A DNA stretch of 64,000 bases from Kordia antarctica (GCF_009901525.1 NZ_CP019288.1:2509501-2573500); one strand, 5' to 3'; shown: positions 1-8,049, numbered from the stretch's first letter. The notes: generated by a model from the letters alone, not told the origin. Made by a program: numbers and translations.

Positions 1-338
1 TATCGCTTTTTTCTACGAATATGAGAGATTGAAATACCATCGATAAGTAACACCAATTGCGAATAACTAAGAGTAATACCCATCACAGAAGCATCATATA
101 CAGGCAACTCAAAGCGACCAGATTCCAAGCGTTTATAATACAACACAAAACCACCATCTTCCCAATGTAATATTTTTACTTTATCACGTGATTTGTTGAT
201 AAATATATATGCAGTTCCATCCAGAGCAGAGCCGTTGAGTTCTTTTTGGATAATACCTGCTAGACCATCAAAACTCTTACGCATATCGGTGGGGTGACTA
301 TATAAATGATAACGGTGTGAAATTCCTAGTCCAAACAT
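1..338 (-). CDS. tnpB: IS66-family TnpB (Orf2), runs off the left edge
   Basis: Reading leftward from the ATG at 338, the frame is open to base 3. The product begins MFGLGISHRYHLYSHPTDMR and goes on with KSFDGLAG and a block ending in RRKKR. This is the hallmark of the small IS66 accessory protein, usually about 115 residues, so almost all of it is present. TnpB is required for IS66 transposition, but its biochemical role is unsettled. Its start lies inside the 3' end of tnpA (13-nt overlap), the usual translationally coupled IS66 arrangement. The transposase gene tnpC should lie to the left, outside the window. Confidence 0.85.
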   Translation of the reverse strand, partial: MFGLGISHRYHLYSHPTDMRKSFDGLAGIIQKELNGSALDGTAYIFINKSRDKVKILHWEDGGFVLYYKRLESGRFELPVYDASVMGITLSYSQLVLLIDGISISHIRRKKR

Positions 339-694
339 GATATAAGTTGAGTTAATGAGCAAAGAGTCTTTTGATTTAATAAACAGGTATCTAAATGTAG
401 ACGAACACCGTTTGGATATTCAATTTTAATTGATGAATCAGAAGTAGTCATGGGCATATCAACTTCAATAGGAATAAATTTACTCCAAGATGGTTCTTCT
501 CTAGGATGAATTTCCGCTTGATCTAATTTCTTTTCAAGATGATAGTGTTTCAGCCAATATTTTAAAGTAGCCAGCTTGATATCTTCACGCTCACAAAAAT
601 ATTTCTGATCGATATCTTCTAAGTACATCATTTCTATCAAGGCAAACATACGCTCTTGTTTCTTGGAGTTTTTCATCTGACTAAAATAATCCAC
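326..694 (-). CDS. tnpA: IS66-family TnpA (Orf1)
   Basis: This 122-residue protein has an N-terminal helix-turn-helix-like region (about 15-55, with CEREDIKLATLKYWLKHY) and the conserved C-terminal IS66 Orf1 motif YPNGVRLHLD near residue 95. It is the first gene of the IS66 tnpABC operon and overlaps tnpB by 13 nt. The element is transcribed leftward, so its upstream terminus should lie to the right of 694, where a degenerate repeat array begins. No clear terminal inverted repeat can be assigned because the other end is outside the window. Confidence 0.8.
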   Translation of the reverse strand: MDYFSQMKNSKKQERMFALIEMMYLEDIDQKYFCEREDIKLATLKYWLKHYHLEKKLDQAEIHPREEPSWSKFIPIEVDMPMTTSDSSIKIEYPNGVRLHLDTCLLNQKTLCSLTQLISCLD

Positions 695-722
695 TCAAAG
701 ATTCTCTGCAATATGCAGTTTA

Positions 723-978
723 CCGAAGGCTTACCTTTTATCTTTTGAGCAGAAAGTAAAACCACTTTTACTTTTAAATAATTAAATGTCTATTTTTCAG
801 CAATTTAACTGTTTGGAATTTCAAATTTATTTTTTAAATTATAAAAGTCAATCCACTTTGATCTTTTGAGCAGAAAGTAAAACCCCTATTTATTTGAAAT
901 AGAACTGTTTTTTTTCATATTCAATCAAAAAAAGTAAAACCACTTTGATCTTTTTTAAATAAAGTAAAACCACTTTTA
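723..978. repeat. Degenerate 30-bp repeats next to the IS66 element
   Basis: The core AAAGTAAAACCAC occurs at 753, 931 and 961, with a one-base variant at 874 and a weaker form (AAAGTCAATCCAC) at 844. The pairs 844/874 and 931/961 are spaced exactly 30 bp. A 24-nt stretch beginning ATCTTTTGAGCAG is identical at 740-763 and 861-884. The array starts within 30 bp of the tnpA start, so it may hold transposase-binding or terminal sequences of the IS, or be a pre-existing array the IS landed in. Both are inference. Confidence 0.6.
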
Positions 979-1434
979 TTTTTTTTAATTAATTCGCTAA
1001 TTATCAAATAGTTAATTATTAAAAAAAACAAATTAAAAAATTAAATTGAAAAACGAATTTAATTTATTCATAATTTAATTTCAAAAAACAGTCTTTTTTC
1101 AAATTTTTTAATCAAAATTTTAAAAAAATTAAGCTTATCACTTAGCAATGAGTTAAAGAAAAGAATTGAAAAAAATATTTATCTACTGATTTGCGTAGAA
1201 AAATAATATTGAGTTTCACAGATTATGACCTCAGTTTTAGCTAAAAAAAAAAGCACTGATTTTTTATTTATTTAAAGTATTACTTTAAGGTTTTTGATGC
1301 GCTTATTTTTCTTTTTTTTAAGGCATTAAATAGTCATTGATTCAGCACCGAAATTTTATAAATAATATTCCCATTTTCTTCTTAATTTTTGTAGCATAAA
1401 TTAGATGTAGAGATTTCATTTTATGAATCAAAAT

Positions 1435-1661
1435 CACAATGTTTAGAGACGCTACATAATTGAGAAAAAATATTACCTTAATAAATTATCACTTATTAGA
1501 AGAAAACCAAAATTGATAAAAAAGAGATGAAATTTGGATTCTATTCAATCTGAAATAAAACCAATTATTAATATAAAAGAAATTTTGAAGCCGTCCAGCT
1601 ACTAAAATCATTAGTACAGGAATTGCTATTTATGGCTTTTTAAGAGTCTCTAAACATTATG
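1435..1661. repeat. Long-range 16-bp inverted repeat, MITE-like
   Basis: CACAATGTTTAGAGAC at 1435-1450 is matched in reverse complement by 1646-1661 at 15 of 16 positions. The enclosed 195 bp are AT-rich with no intact gene. This could be a miniature inverted-repeat element or a decayed insertion sequence. No convincing target-site duplication was found at the flanks. Confidence 0.35.
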
Positions 1662-1902
1662 TACGTACTTTTAGTTGACTTGTGAGTGCTGTACGCAATG
1701 CAAAGTATAATTTGAGAAGATAGAAAACTAAAAAGCTTCAATTAGTACAATTGAAGCTATTCAGATACATGAAATAATTACAAATATTTATATTATACCT
1801 AAATCAATAAGCGTTTATTTATAGTATCTTCTTAGTAATACAAGACTCACTCTAATATCCTTACAAATGAAATTATTACAACTATATAAACTCTTCTTCA
1901 AA

Positions 1903-1996
1903 TTACGGAAACCCGTAAGTTTATAGTGTTTTTTAGTTGTACGTAATAGGCTTCGTCGTTGTAAAACTATACTTATTTTACGGAAAAACCGTAAAA
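1903..1996. promoter_or_regulatory. Two TTACGG-CCGTAA palindromes
   Basis: Hyphenated palindromes occur at 1903-1918 (TTACGG, 4-nt gap, CCGTAA) and at 1976-1996 (TTTTACGG, 5-nt gap, CCGTAAAA). They share the same 6-nt arms, are about 75 bp apart, and lie 220-310 bp upstream of the gene at 2216. A pair of like palindromes upstream of a gene suggests binding sites for a dimeric regulator or small RNA hairpins. The function is unknown. Confidence 0.35.
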
Positions 1997-2147
1997 CTAT
2001 TGTTTATACTTTATTACTTTTGTTATTCACGGATTAAAACTTTTAGTTTTTTTATAGATTATAGACAAATAATCTATAAGAATAGAGTTTGATTGTTTGT
2101 TTTATGGTAATTTTCTTATTGAATTTTAATTATAAAACTTAACAATC

Positions 2148-2216
2148 ATGAAAAAATTATTTAGTTCTTGTATGCATCATCTCAGTTTTTGCATACAAAC
2201 CAACAAGCGTAGATAA
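2148..2216 (+). CDS. Possible 22-residue leader ORF
   Basis: ATG at 2148 opens a short frame, MKKLFSSCMHHLSFCIQTNK and two arginines, that ends in TAATG. Its stop therefore shares a base with the ATG of the next gene at 2216, which would couple translation of the two. It may be a genuine leader peptide or the remnant of a longer secreted protein. Nothing beyond position and coupling supports it. Confidence 0.25.
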   Translation: MKKLFSSCMHHLSFCIQTNKRR

Positions 2217-2779
2217 TGAAACAGAACACTTCGGAATTGACAAGGACAAAGTTGAAACTCCAACAACAAGAGGAGAATAAAAGTTCTCAAAAAGTATTTA
2301 ACTATGAATTTTTGGGCAATATACTTATTATTTTAAGTGGTGTATTGCCCTTTATTCATGTTATAGTCCCAGATGAACCTTTAGTAGATAAGTTTTTTGG
2401 ATATACTAGTATACACAGATTCCTATACTCTGTTGGTACGCATGGAAGTTTACTTTTATTAGCTTCAGGAGTATTCATAATTATAGCTATTTTAGGTAAA
2501 AAAGAAGATAATGCAATTACATTGAAGCATTTACGATTAAGTTTGTATTCTCCATGTTTATCGGCACTATTTTTTATAAGTTGGGTCTTTATACCAGATA
2601 TAAATTATAATTTGTTAGCCTATGTGTTTTTTGGTATTTTTGTAATAATTATTGGAGCATATATACTTTTTAGAGTTAAAGAATATCTACAATATCTAAG
2701 ACAAGTTCATGATTATAAAGAAATGATATTGAATGAAAGCTTAGAATTTATAAGTCATAAACTTGACAATAAATCATGA
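2216..2779 (+). CDS. Four-helix membrane protein of unknown function
   Basis: This 187-residue protein has a charged, glutamine-rich N terminus (about 1-28) followed by four hydrophobic segments near residues 33-50, 75-93, 108-125 and 131-153, and a charged tail. It should be an inner-membrane protein. I do not recognise the family. The downstream gene starts inside its last codon (ATGA overlap at 2776-2779), so the two are almost certainly co-translated. The convergent regulator downstream suggests a small self-contained module. Confidence 0.55.
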   Translation: MKQNTSELTRTKLKLQQQEENKSSQKVFNYEFLGNILIILSGVLPFIHVIVPDEPLVDKFFGYTSIHRFLYSVGTHGSLLLLASGVFIIIAILGKKEDNAITLKHLRLSLYSPCLSALFFISWVFIPDINYNLLAYVFFGIFVIIIGAYILFRVKEYLQYLRQVHDYKEMILNESLEFISHKLDNKS

Positions 2780-3048
2780 AAAAGAATAAACTTTTATTAG
2801 CTAAGATTGAAAATTTCAAGCGTCATCTTAATAAGTTTAAATTAGGTGAATTATCAGAAGATGAATTTGGTGAACTCCTTTTTAATGAAGTTTCAAATCT
2901 TAGAGAAATAACAATTGAAAAGTATGAAATTGGTGTGAAAAAAGATGAACAACAAATTGAAATTTTAAAATCTATAAGATATAAGTTGATGAATAGCTTA
3001 AAGCTTCAAAGTCATGAAGAAAAAGTAGTTTTTTCAATCATTAATTAA
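2776..3048 (+). CDS. Small charged protein coupled to the membrane protein
   Basis: The 90-residue product is predicted to be largely helical and is rich in Lys and Glu, with no signal peptide or membrane segment, so it is likely cytoplasmic. Its ATG overlaps the stop of the preceding membrane-protein gene (ATGA), which implies a stoichiometric or functional partnership. Its 3' end overlaps the 3' end of the convergent XRE regulator by 15 nt. No family was recognised. Confidence 0.5.
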   Translation: MKKNKLLLAKIENFKRHLNKFKLGELSEDEFGELLFNEVSNLREITIEKYEIGVKKDEQQIEILKSIRYKLMNSLKLQSHEEKVVFSIIN

Positions 3049-3447
3049 TTTTTTAATATCTTCTTTTAGCTTCATAACGAATAATCCCGAAACTTCTTTT
3101 TCAATTATAACTTTTATTATATTATTTTGTAGTAAACGCTCCTTATTCTCTTCAAAATACAATGCAACTTCATCATCTGAGATAGCACTAAATTTATCTT
3201 CAAGTGTTTCTGGCTTGGCATCATTTTCATTGATAAACATAGTTCCCTCGCCTTTCATCAGCCAATCTTCATTGAAAGTAGGTAATACTTTTTTAATACC
3301 ATACAATATAGAGTCACTAACAGGTTTACGACCATTGATCATCATAGAAATATAATTAGCATTTACCGCTATTTTTGATGCAAACGACTTGTTTGTATCG
3401 TCATTGGCAATAATTAATTCCTTAAAACGCTTTCCTATTTCTGACAT
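3034..3447 (-). CDS. XRE-type helix-turn-helix regulator
   Basis: This 137-residue protein has an N-terminal XRE/lambda-repressor fold (about 5-70). It reads KRFKELI, then KSFASKIAVNANYISMMING as the recognition-helix region, and ends the domain with NEDWLMKGEGTMF, a tail very common in Bacteroidota phage-like regulators. The C-terminal half is acidic and helical and probably dimerises. The upstream intergenic DNA carries three ACTTTAGTTT-type sites, the nearest only 19 bp from its start codon, so autoregulation is likely. The target genes could be the two convergent small genes or something transcribed rightward from 3590. Confidence 0.8.
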   Translation of the reverse strand: MSEIGKRFKELIIANDDTNKSFASKIAVNANYISMMINGRKPVSDSILYGIKKVLPTFNEDWLMKGEGTMFINENDAKPETLEDKFSAISDDEVALYFEENKERLLQNNIIKVIIEKEVSGLFVMKLKEDIKKLIND

Positions 3448-3463
3448 ATTTTGAAAATAATGA

Positions 3464-3589
3464 TAACTTTAGTTTGTAAAATATAACTTTATTATTATAT
3501 TTGACTCGTTAGTTGTTAAAATTAAACTAAAGTGATGTAACTGATGACTGTTATAATTAAAATTCAAAAAAAATCGGTCACTTTAGTTT
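3464..3589. promoter_or_regulatory. Three operator-like sites beside the XRE gene
   Basis: ACTTTAGTTT occurs at 3466-3475 and 3580-3589, and its reverse complement AAACTAAAGT at 3524-3533. The last two extend to a perfect 12-bp inverted pair (3524-3535 with 3578-3589). A weaker copy, AAACTAAAAT, is at 3632-3641. Site spacing of 56-58 bp with alternating orientation next to a divergently placed repressor gene is typical of repressor operators. Assigning them to this XRE protein is inference. Confidence 0.55.
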
Positions 3590-3807
3590 TCATGCTAATA
3601 CTAACATGAATTAAGGTTGTAAGATAGTAAAAAACTAAAATAATATCCTCTTTTAATACCCTTTTAAAGAGCGGAAGCCTTTTAGAGTCTAACGAGTTGT
3701 TTTGGTAAGTTTTTAATCTTTTTCATAACAGTACCTGTATTTGGTTAAGTATGTATAGAAATTTCCCTATTTCTCTAAAATTGTGTTGCATATAATTTTT
3801 TTAGAAT

Positions 3808-3858
3808 GGGCGTAGCCGAAAACCCTTTAAGAGTAGGCAAATTAATTTTTATACTATG
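3808..3858 (+). promoter_or_regulatory. Leader motif shared with 55223-55270
   Basis: GGG, then GCCGAAAA, then GAGTAGGCAAATT and a terminal TATACTATG align closely, with only small gaps, with the leader of the small gene at 55268 (GGGAGCCGAAAA ... GAGTAGGTAAATT ... TATAGTATG). Both blocks end at an ATG. Here the ATG at 3856 opens only a 12-codon frame. The conserved GA-rich core suggests a structured RNA leader or an unusual translation-start context. No known riboswitch class was recognised. Confidence 0.35.
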
Positions 3859-4041
3859 AAAACCTCTTTATGTAAATTATTAGATTATGGTTAGTGAAAG
3901 TTATTTAATTTTCAAAATAGTACAGTTAACTCAATGAAATGACTACTTTACGGATTCCCTCTTTTAGCGTACGTATTTTATTTCTTTATTTGTAAAGAGT
4001 TAATTATTTAAAAGAATAAATAATTTAAAAAACCATTACTA

Positions 4042-5844
4042 ATGAATCAATTTTTAAACGATTACAAACAGTACCTATTAGTAGTACTACTACTTATTGG
4101 TGTGTATAGTTGCCAAAATGATGAAACTATACAAAACGAACCCGAACAAGAAACACGCAGAGCGTTGGATTTTGAAGCAAAAAAAGTAAAAATGCACACA
4201 CTTTTTCAAGAAAATAAAGAGTTGGACAGGTTTATTTCTCAAAACTTTTTGAGCAACGAACTCAGCCATGAAAACGTAAACGCTACTATGTACGGCTTTA
4301 GTATTGATACTACCAACGTACAAGTAATTTCGTCTAATAGCTTTAATAGTTACACATTTATTGTAAACCGTGATGAAGCTGAGGAAAACATGCTAGAAAA
4401 CTATGTACTAACGGTATTTAGCAATGGCGACTATTCGCAAATGTTGGTTAGTTACCCGTATACATATGTTGATGATGAAATACAATACAGTATAAATAGT
4501 AGCACGGCTCAGTTTATAGTTGATGATACATTGCTACTAAACGAATCTTCATCGCCTTGCCCAAGTACACAAGCCGAAATTATAGATTGGGAAGACATAG
4601 AGTGTGTAGCTGTAAATTGTGGAGAAGTAGGAAATCATCCGCCTGGTCAACAATGTGAAGATGGTACTCAAAGATCGTATTGGGAATGTACAGGCGGTTG
4701 GGTAGTTATAGATTGTGTACAACCGAGTAGCGGAAGTTCAGCAGGAGACGGAGCAGGTCCATTTACAAACCCAGCAGGTGGCGGAGTTGATACGAATGAT
4801 GATACTATAGATGATGAGATTCCTGTGATGCCTATGATAAAAACTTCTTTAGAGGAAGTAATAGGGTGTATGAATAAAGACGGGCAATTGAATCAAGAAC
4901 CTAAGTTAACTCAAGGAATGATTACTTGGCTTCAAAATAATAGGTTTACCACAAATTTAGTGAACAATTTTTTAAAACTCAATAATTGTTCCGATTCTGC
5001 TGTTGATATAGCAAAGTTCGCAATTAAAAAACTTATTGATAATGGAGAAGTAAATTTTGAGGATATATTATTTAAAGATGAATCTTTTAAGGATTCGGGT
5101 ACAGATTGCATCCACAACTCTTTAATGGAAACTGATAATTTCTACTCAGAATTGATTTCTAAATTTTTTGATAACAGCGGTAAAGTTATGACATTTGAAA
5201 TTGGATCTGTACCAACAGGTGATTGGGGAGTTGCAAAAGGATCTTCAGATAATGATAATGAATTTATTGTAACTATGTCTGAAGAAATAGAGAATGGGTC
5301 AAGCTTACAAAAAAAATTAACACTTTGTCATGAAGTTGTACATGTTTATATGTTTAACGCTTTAGAAAATTGGGGACTTATTAATTTTGATATAAATGGG
5401 TTGCCTATTTTATCTATTGATTGCCTTAATGGAATTAACTATAACTCTATTGATCTAAATCAGTTAAGTATTCAAAATAGATTTGCAGCAATAATTTGTG
5501 CATACAATCAAAATTCAACTCTTACAGATAACTGGACACATGAAATTTTTAGTGCTTGGAATTTTGACGTAGATACTTATACTACTAAAATCAAAGATTT
5601 TCTTTTAAATAATCATGATTGGGAGAATGAGAATGAAGCATTTAAAAATGAGGCGATTGGAATTTTTGGTGCTATGAATTGGAAAGAAGAAGTGGCTAAA
5701 GCTATTTCGTGGATTGGTTTAGAAGGAACAATAGAGTATAATAATTATATAGATAATTACACAGGTAATACTAACGTAGCTAAATTTTTTTATATTACAG
5801 GTATAAAACTAAAAATAGAAACTGCTAAAAACGATTGTCCATGA
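4042..5844 (+). CDS. Lipoprotein with a putative zinc-protease HEVVH motif
   Basis: This 600-residue protein has a short N-terminal hydrophobic segment ending in the lipobox-like GVYSC (Cys24), so it is probably anchored in the outer membrane. A Cys-rich patch lies near residues 173-226, followed by a Gly/Ser/Asp-rich linker (about 227-265). The C-terminal half contains LCHEVVHVYM, with HEVVH at 430-434, the HExxH signature of gluzincin or SprT-like metallopeptidases. A third zinc ligand is not obvious. Three small secreted proteins follow, the first overlapping its stop by ATGA. The conserved N terminus, linker and enzymatic tail resemble a surface-displayed toxin layout, but peptidase activity and substrate are unproven. 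Confidence 0.6.
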   Translation: MNQFLNDYKQYLLVVLLLIGVYSCQNDETIQNEPEQETRRALDFEAKKVKMHTLFQENKELDRFISQNFLSNELSHENVNATMYGFSIDTTNVQVISSNSFNSYTFIVNRDEAEENMLENYVLTVFSNGDYSQMLVSYPYTYVDDEIQYSINSSTAQFIVDDTLLLNESSSPCPSTQAEIIDWEDIECVAVNCGEVGNHPPGQQCEDGTQRSYWECTGGWVVIDCVQPSSGSSAGDGAGPFTNPAGGGVDTNDDTIDDEIPVMPMIKTSLEEVIGCMNKDGQLNQEPKLTQGMITWLQNNRFTTNLVNNFLKLNNCSDSAVDIAKFAIKKLIDNGEVNFEDILFKDESFKDSGTDCIHNSLMETDNFYSELISKFFDNSGKVMTFEIGSVPTGDWGVAKGSSDNDNEFIVTMSEEIENGSSLQKKLTLCHEVVHVYMFNALENWGLINFDINGLPILSIDCLNGINYNSIDLNQLSIQNRFAAIICAYNQNSTLTDNWTHEIFSAWNFDVDTYTTKIKDFLLNNHDWENENEAFKNEAIGIFGAMNWKEEVAKAISWIGLEGTIEYNNYIDNYTGNTNVAKFFYITGIKLKIETAKNDCP

Positions 5845-6317
5845 AAAAACTATTAACCATTCTATTATTACTATCCTTTATATTTTGTTTTTCTCAAAAT
5901 AGAGTTGAGTATGATATTCATATCTCACTAGATGAATTTAAGGAAAATATTCAAATTGAAAATGATACTATGACATATCAGTATATTAACTTGAAAAATC
6001 ATAAAAAAAATTATAAAGCATTTTTTATTAATGATAAAGGCGAATTAATGATAAATGTTACTATAAAAGCAAGTAATAATAGGAATAACTTAACTCTAAT
6101 ATATTCTAACATCAATGAAAACAACAAGCCTTTTCTAAAAAAAACATCTTCCATAAAAAACATTTTAAATTATCCAACTGATTTTGTGGATGAAGATTTA
6201 GAAAAGATATTCAAGATACTCAAAGAAGCTAAAAGCATTTATATAATTGAGAAAAATGATATTGTTGGCTACGATGTATTGAAAAAAGTAATGTTAAAGG
6301 AATACGCAAAATTGTAG
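5841..6317 (+). CDS. Small secreted protein, function unknown
   Basis: The start is taken at 5841, where ATGA overlaps the upstream stop, not two codons earlier at 5835. The product (158 residues) begins MKKLLTILLLLSFIFCFSQN, a clean Sec signal peptide with a predicted cut before QN. The mature part is Lys/Asn/Asp-rich and unrecognised. Tight coupling to the putative metallopeptidase suggests it acts with it, for example as inhibitor, immunity protein or chaperone (inference). Confidence 0.55.
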   Translation: MKKLLTILLLLSFIFCFSQNRVEYDIHISLDEFKENIQIENDTMTYQYINLKNHKKNYKAFFINDKGELMINVTIKASNNRNNLTLIYSNINENNKPFLKKTSSIKNILNYPTDFVDEDLEKIFKILKEAKSIYIIEKNDIVGYDVLKKVMLKEYAKL

Positions 6318-6320
6318 TTT

Positions 6321-6902
6321 ATGAAAAAGCTATTAATAATGTCATTACTGTTATTTTCTACAATGAATAACCAAAAAGAGCATAGTGATTTAGTTGAAAT
6401 AGAACTAAAAAACAGGCTTGCTTCTATAAGCAAAACTGATACACTTTATGTAGATTTTACATTGAATGACTTTCTTATAAATTTTCTTGAAGAAAATATG
6501 TATACAAAAGAAAAAAACTTTTCGGAGTATAATACGTTAGTACCATTTTTATCTGAAAGTAATATAAAAATGATTTTCAACGAACAAGAAGTTATTTATT
6601 TGAAAAAAGAAATCAATAACAACTTTACTTTTACTGAAAAGGATATAATTCTCAAAAGAGTTGTAAGAAGTAATTATGAAGAAGAAAAAAAAGCTATTGG
6701 AAATGACGGCATGAAACTAATCAATTTCAAACAAAAAGAAAGATTGTTTATGTCAAAACCAGTAATTCTAAGCAACCAAGAATATGCAATTTCAGCTTAT
6801 TCTTATGGTAATCATGATAGCTTTTCAAGTGGTATTCACATATACCGAAAGATAAAAGGAGTTTGGAAAATTTACGCTGAAATAAAAACCAGCTTTTCGT
6901 AA
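6321..6902 (+). CDS. Small secreted protein, function unknown
   Basis: This 193-residue product starts 3 nt after the preceding stop and has a weak N-terminal hydrophobic segment (MKKLLIMSLLLFSTM). The C-terminal region, with SYGNHDSFSSGIHIYRK and GVWKIYAEI, looks like a beta-rich fold of the kind found in small Bacteroidota immunity or periplasmic proteins. No family can be named. It sits in the same run as the HEVVH lipoprotein. Confidence 0.5.
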   Translation: MKKLLIMSLLLFSTMNNQKEHSDLVEIELKNRLASISKTDTLYVDFTLNDFLINFLEENMYTKEKNFSEYNTLVPFLSESNIKMIFNEQEVIYLKKEINNNFTFTEKDIILKRVVRSNYEEEKKAIGNDGMKLINFKQKERLFMSKPVILSNQEYAISAYSYGNHDSFSSGIHIYRKIKGVWKIYAEIKTSFS

Positions 6903-6916
6903 TAATTAAAACTAGC

Positions 6917-7351
6917 ATGAAAAATACTATCATAATTATAATCTCATTATTTTCTATAATTTGCTTTTCACAAAATAAAAAGCCTTTATATATAAAGTTT
7001 GATGAAAAAATGGAAATATCTAATATTATAGAAGATATGACTTTAAGTTTTCATACTATAAATTCAGATAGTCGTGGAAACAGGTACAACTTTAAAGTAA
7101 GTAATATGGGGAAAGACTTTAATTTGAGACAGTTCCAAGAAATTAAAGATAGTATTACAGAAAAAGAGTTCAAAGCTATTAATTTGACAACAATTAAGGA
7201 GTTATCCAAAATAAGTCCATGTGATTTACACATTATGCTCAGTGATTTAGAATCTATTGTGTTAATTAAAACAGTTGATAATATTCATTATAAATATCGT
7301 CTAGTGTATTGGAGTACGCAAAGAGGTTGGAGTACCGTTAAAACAAATTAA
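6917..7351 (+). CDS. Small secreted protein, function unknown
   Basis: The 144-residue product has a signal peptide (MKNTIIIIISLFSIICFSQN) like that of the protein at 5841. The mature region contains YKYRLVYWSTQRGWSTV at the C terminus. It is the last of three small secreted-protein genes behind the HEVVH lipoprotein, 14 nt after its neighbour. No recognisable domain. Confidence 0.5.
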   Translation: MKNTIIIIISLFSIICFSQNKKPLYIKFDEKMEISNIIEDMTLSFHTINSDSRGNRYNFKVSNMGKDFNLRQFQEIKDSITEKEFKAINLTTIKELSKISPCDLHIMLSDLESIVLIKTVDNIHYKYRLVYWSTQRGWSTVKTN

Positions 7352-7480
7352 TAAACACGCCAAGAATGAACTTTTTCCCTTATAAGTTATTTACAAAGAA
7401 GCACTTTAGCCGAATACTTTGGTGCTACATTCTAAAACGTGTTATTAATTGCAGTATTTCATTGATACTGTTGTTTAGGG

Positions 7481-7493
7481 CAAGGCGGTTAAT
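7481..7493 (+). promoter_or_regulatory. GGCAAGGCGGTTA leader block upstream of a tiny membrane peptide
   Basis: GGCAAGGCGGT occurs here and at 9279-9289. In each case it lies some 50-100 bp upstream of a very small membrane-peptide frame, inside otherwise AT-rich DNA. The GC-rich block and following complementary stretches suggest a structured 5' leader. The match is short (11 nt), so this rests mainly on the parallel context. Confidence 0.3.
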
Positions 7494-7546
7494 GGGGAAA
7501 GCATCGCTATGATCGTCTTGCTAACTAAACAAAAATAGGAATTATT

Positions 7547-7651
7547 ATGAATGTACAAAATTTTGAACGGTTCAAATGGTTTATAATGGGATTCTGTACA
7601 GCAATAATTGCCGCATTGATAATATGCATCGGAGTCTTTTATGTTTACTGA
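7547..7651 (+). CDS. Tiny single-span membrane peptide (34 residues)
   Basis: ATG at 7547 opens MNVQNFERFKWFIMGFCTAI followed by a hydrophobic run ending YVY. It is a single transmembrane helix with a short basic N terminus. A similar pattern (FLKGFITGFLTAL...) occurs in the damaged frame ending at 9516. Small hydrophobic peptides of this type may be membrane-active toxins or accessory subunits. Function unknown. Confidence 0.4.
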   Translation: MNVQNFERFKWFIMGFCTAIIAALIICIGVFYVY

Positions 7652-7804
7652 GAAATTAATATTAAATAAATTAAAAAAATAGATTCCTATAATACAATTA
7701 CAGAGTAAAAAGAAAAAATATAGCTATTTAAAGCTTTAGTGATTACTCTTTTCTCTGTTAAAAAGAAACACTAAACAGTTTCATTTTTTTTCATAATTAC
7801 CCTT

Positions 7805-7853
7805 AAAAGCCATGCTTTGATTAGCATAGTCAGCTATACGCATGGCTTTTTTT
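7805..7853 (+). terminator. Intrinsic terminator-like hairpin
   Basis: AAAAGCCATGC (7805-7815) pairs perfectly with GCATGGCTTTT (7840-7850) around a 24-nt loop and is followed by more T residues. It probably ends transcription from the 7547 peptide region. It also contains the ATG at 7842, which argues against that codon being the start of the next gene. Confidence 0.6.
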
Positions 7854-7868
7854 AACCTACAAAACACA

Positions 7869-8045
7869 ATGGAAACAAAAATTCAAGTACTCAGTTCGGG
7901 CATGTTTGCAGTACAAATTATCCTAGTTATAGTCAGTATGATAGTGATTTTCATCATTGCTAAACTGTGCTATACTAAGTATAAAAACATACGGTTTAAT
8001 GAAGCTGATTCACAAATTGAACATACATTAAAACATCAACAATAG
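7869..8045 (+). CDS. Small single-span membrane protein upstream of the ABC ATPase
   Basis: The start is placed at 7869 (METKIQVLSSGMFAVQ), since the in-frame ATG at 7842 lies inside a terminator stem. The 58-residue product has one long hydrophobic helix (about 10-36) and a basic, charged tail. It ends 4 nt before the ABC ATPase gene, so the two are probably one transcript. It may be a membrane partner or regulatory subunit for that ATPase (inference). Confidence 0.45.
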   Translation: METKIQVLSSGMFAVQIILVIVSMIVIFIIAKLCYTKYKNIRFNEADSQIEHTLKHQQ

Positions 8046-8049
8046 CAGT

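Larger units (their letters stand above)
979..2147. other. AT-rich intergenic stretch without a supported gene
   Basis: No open frame of useful length or recognisable protein similarity was seen on either strand. The stretch contains a long-range inverted repeat (1435-1661) and two short TTACGG/CCGTAA palindromes (1903-1996), listed separately, and a TACTTTTG box at 2015-2022 that fits the Bacteroidota -7 element but lacks a well-placed -33 TTTG. Confidence 0.5.

Noticed and set aside
1610-1683. Transposase-like tail ISTGIAIYGFLRV between inverted repeats
   Set aside because: Too short and without any catalytic motif, so no transposase assignment is justified.
7842-7868. ATG at 7842 as start of the small membrane protein
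   Set aside because: It lies inside the 3' arm of a perfect terminator stem (7805-7850). The next ATG at 7869 gives a more natural protein.
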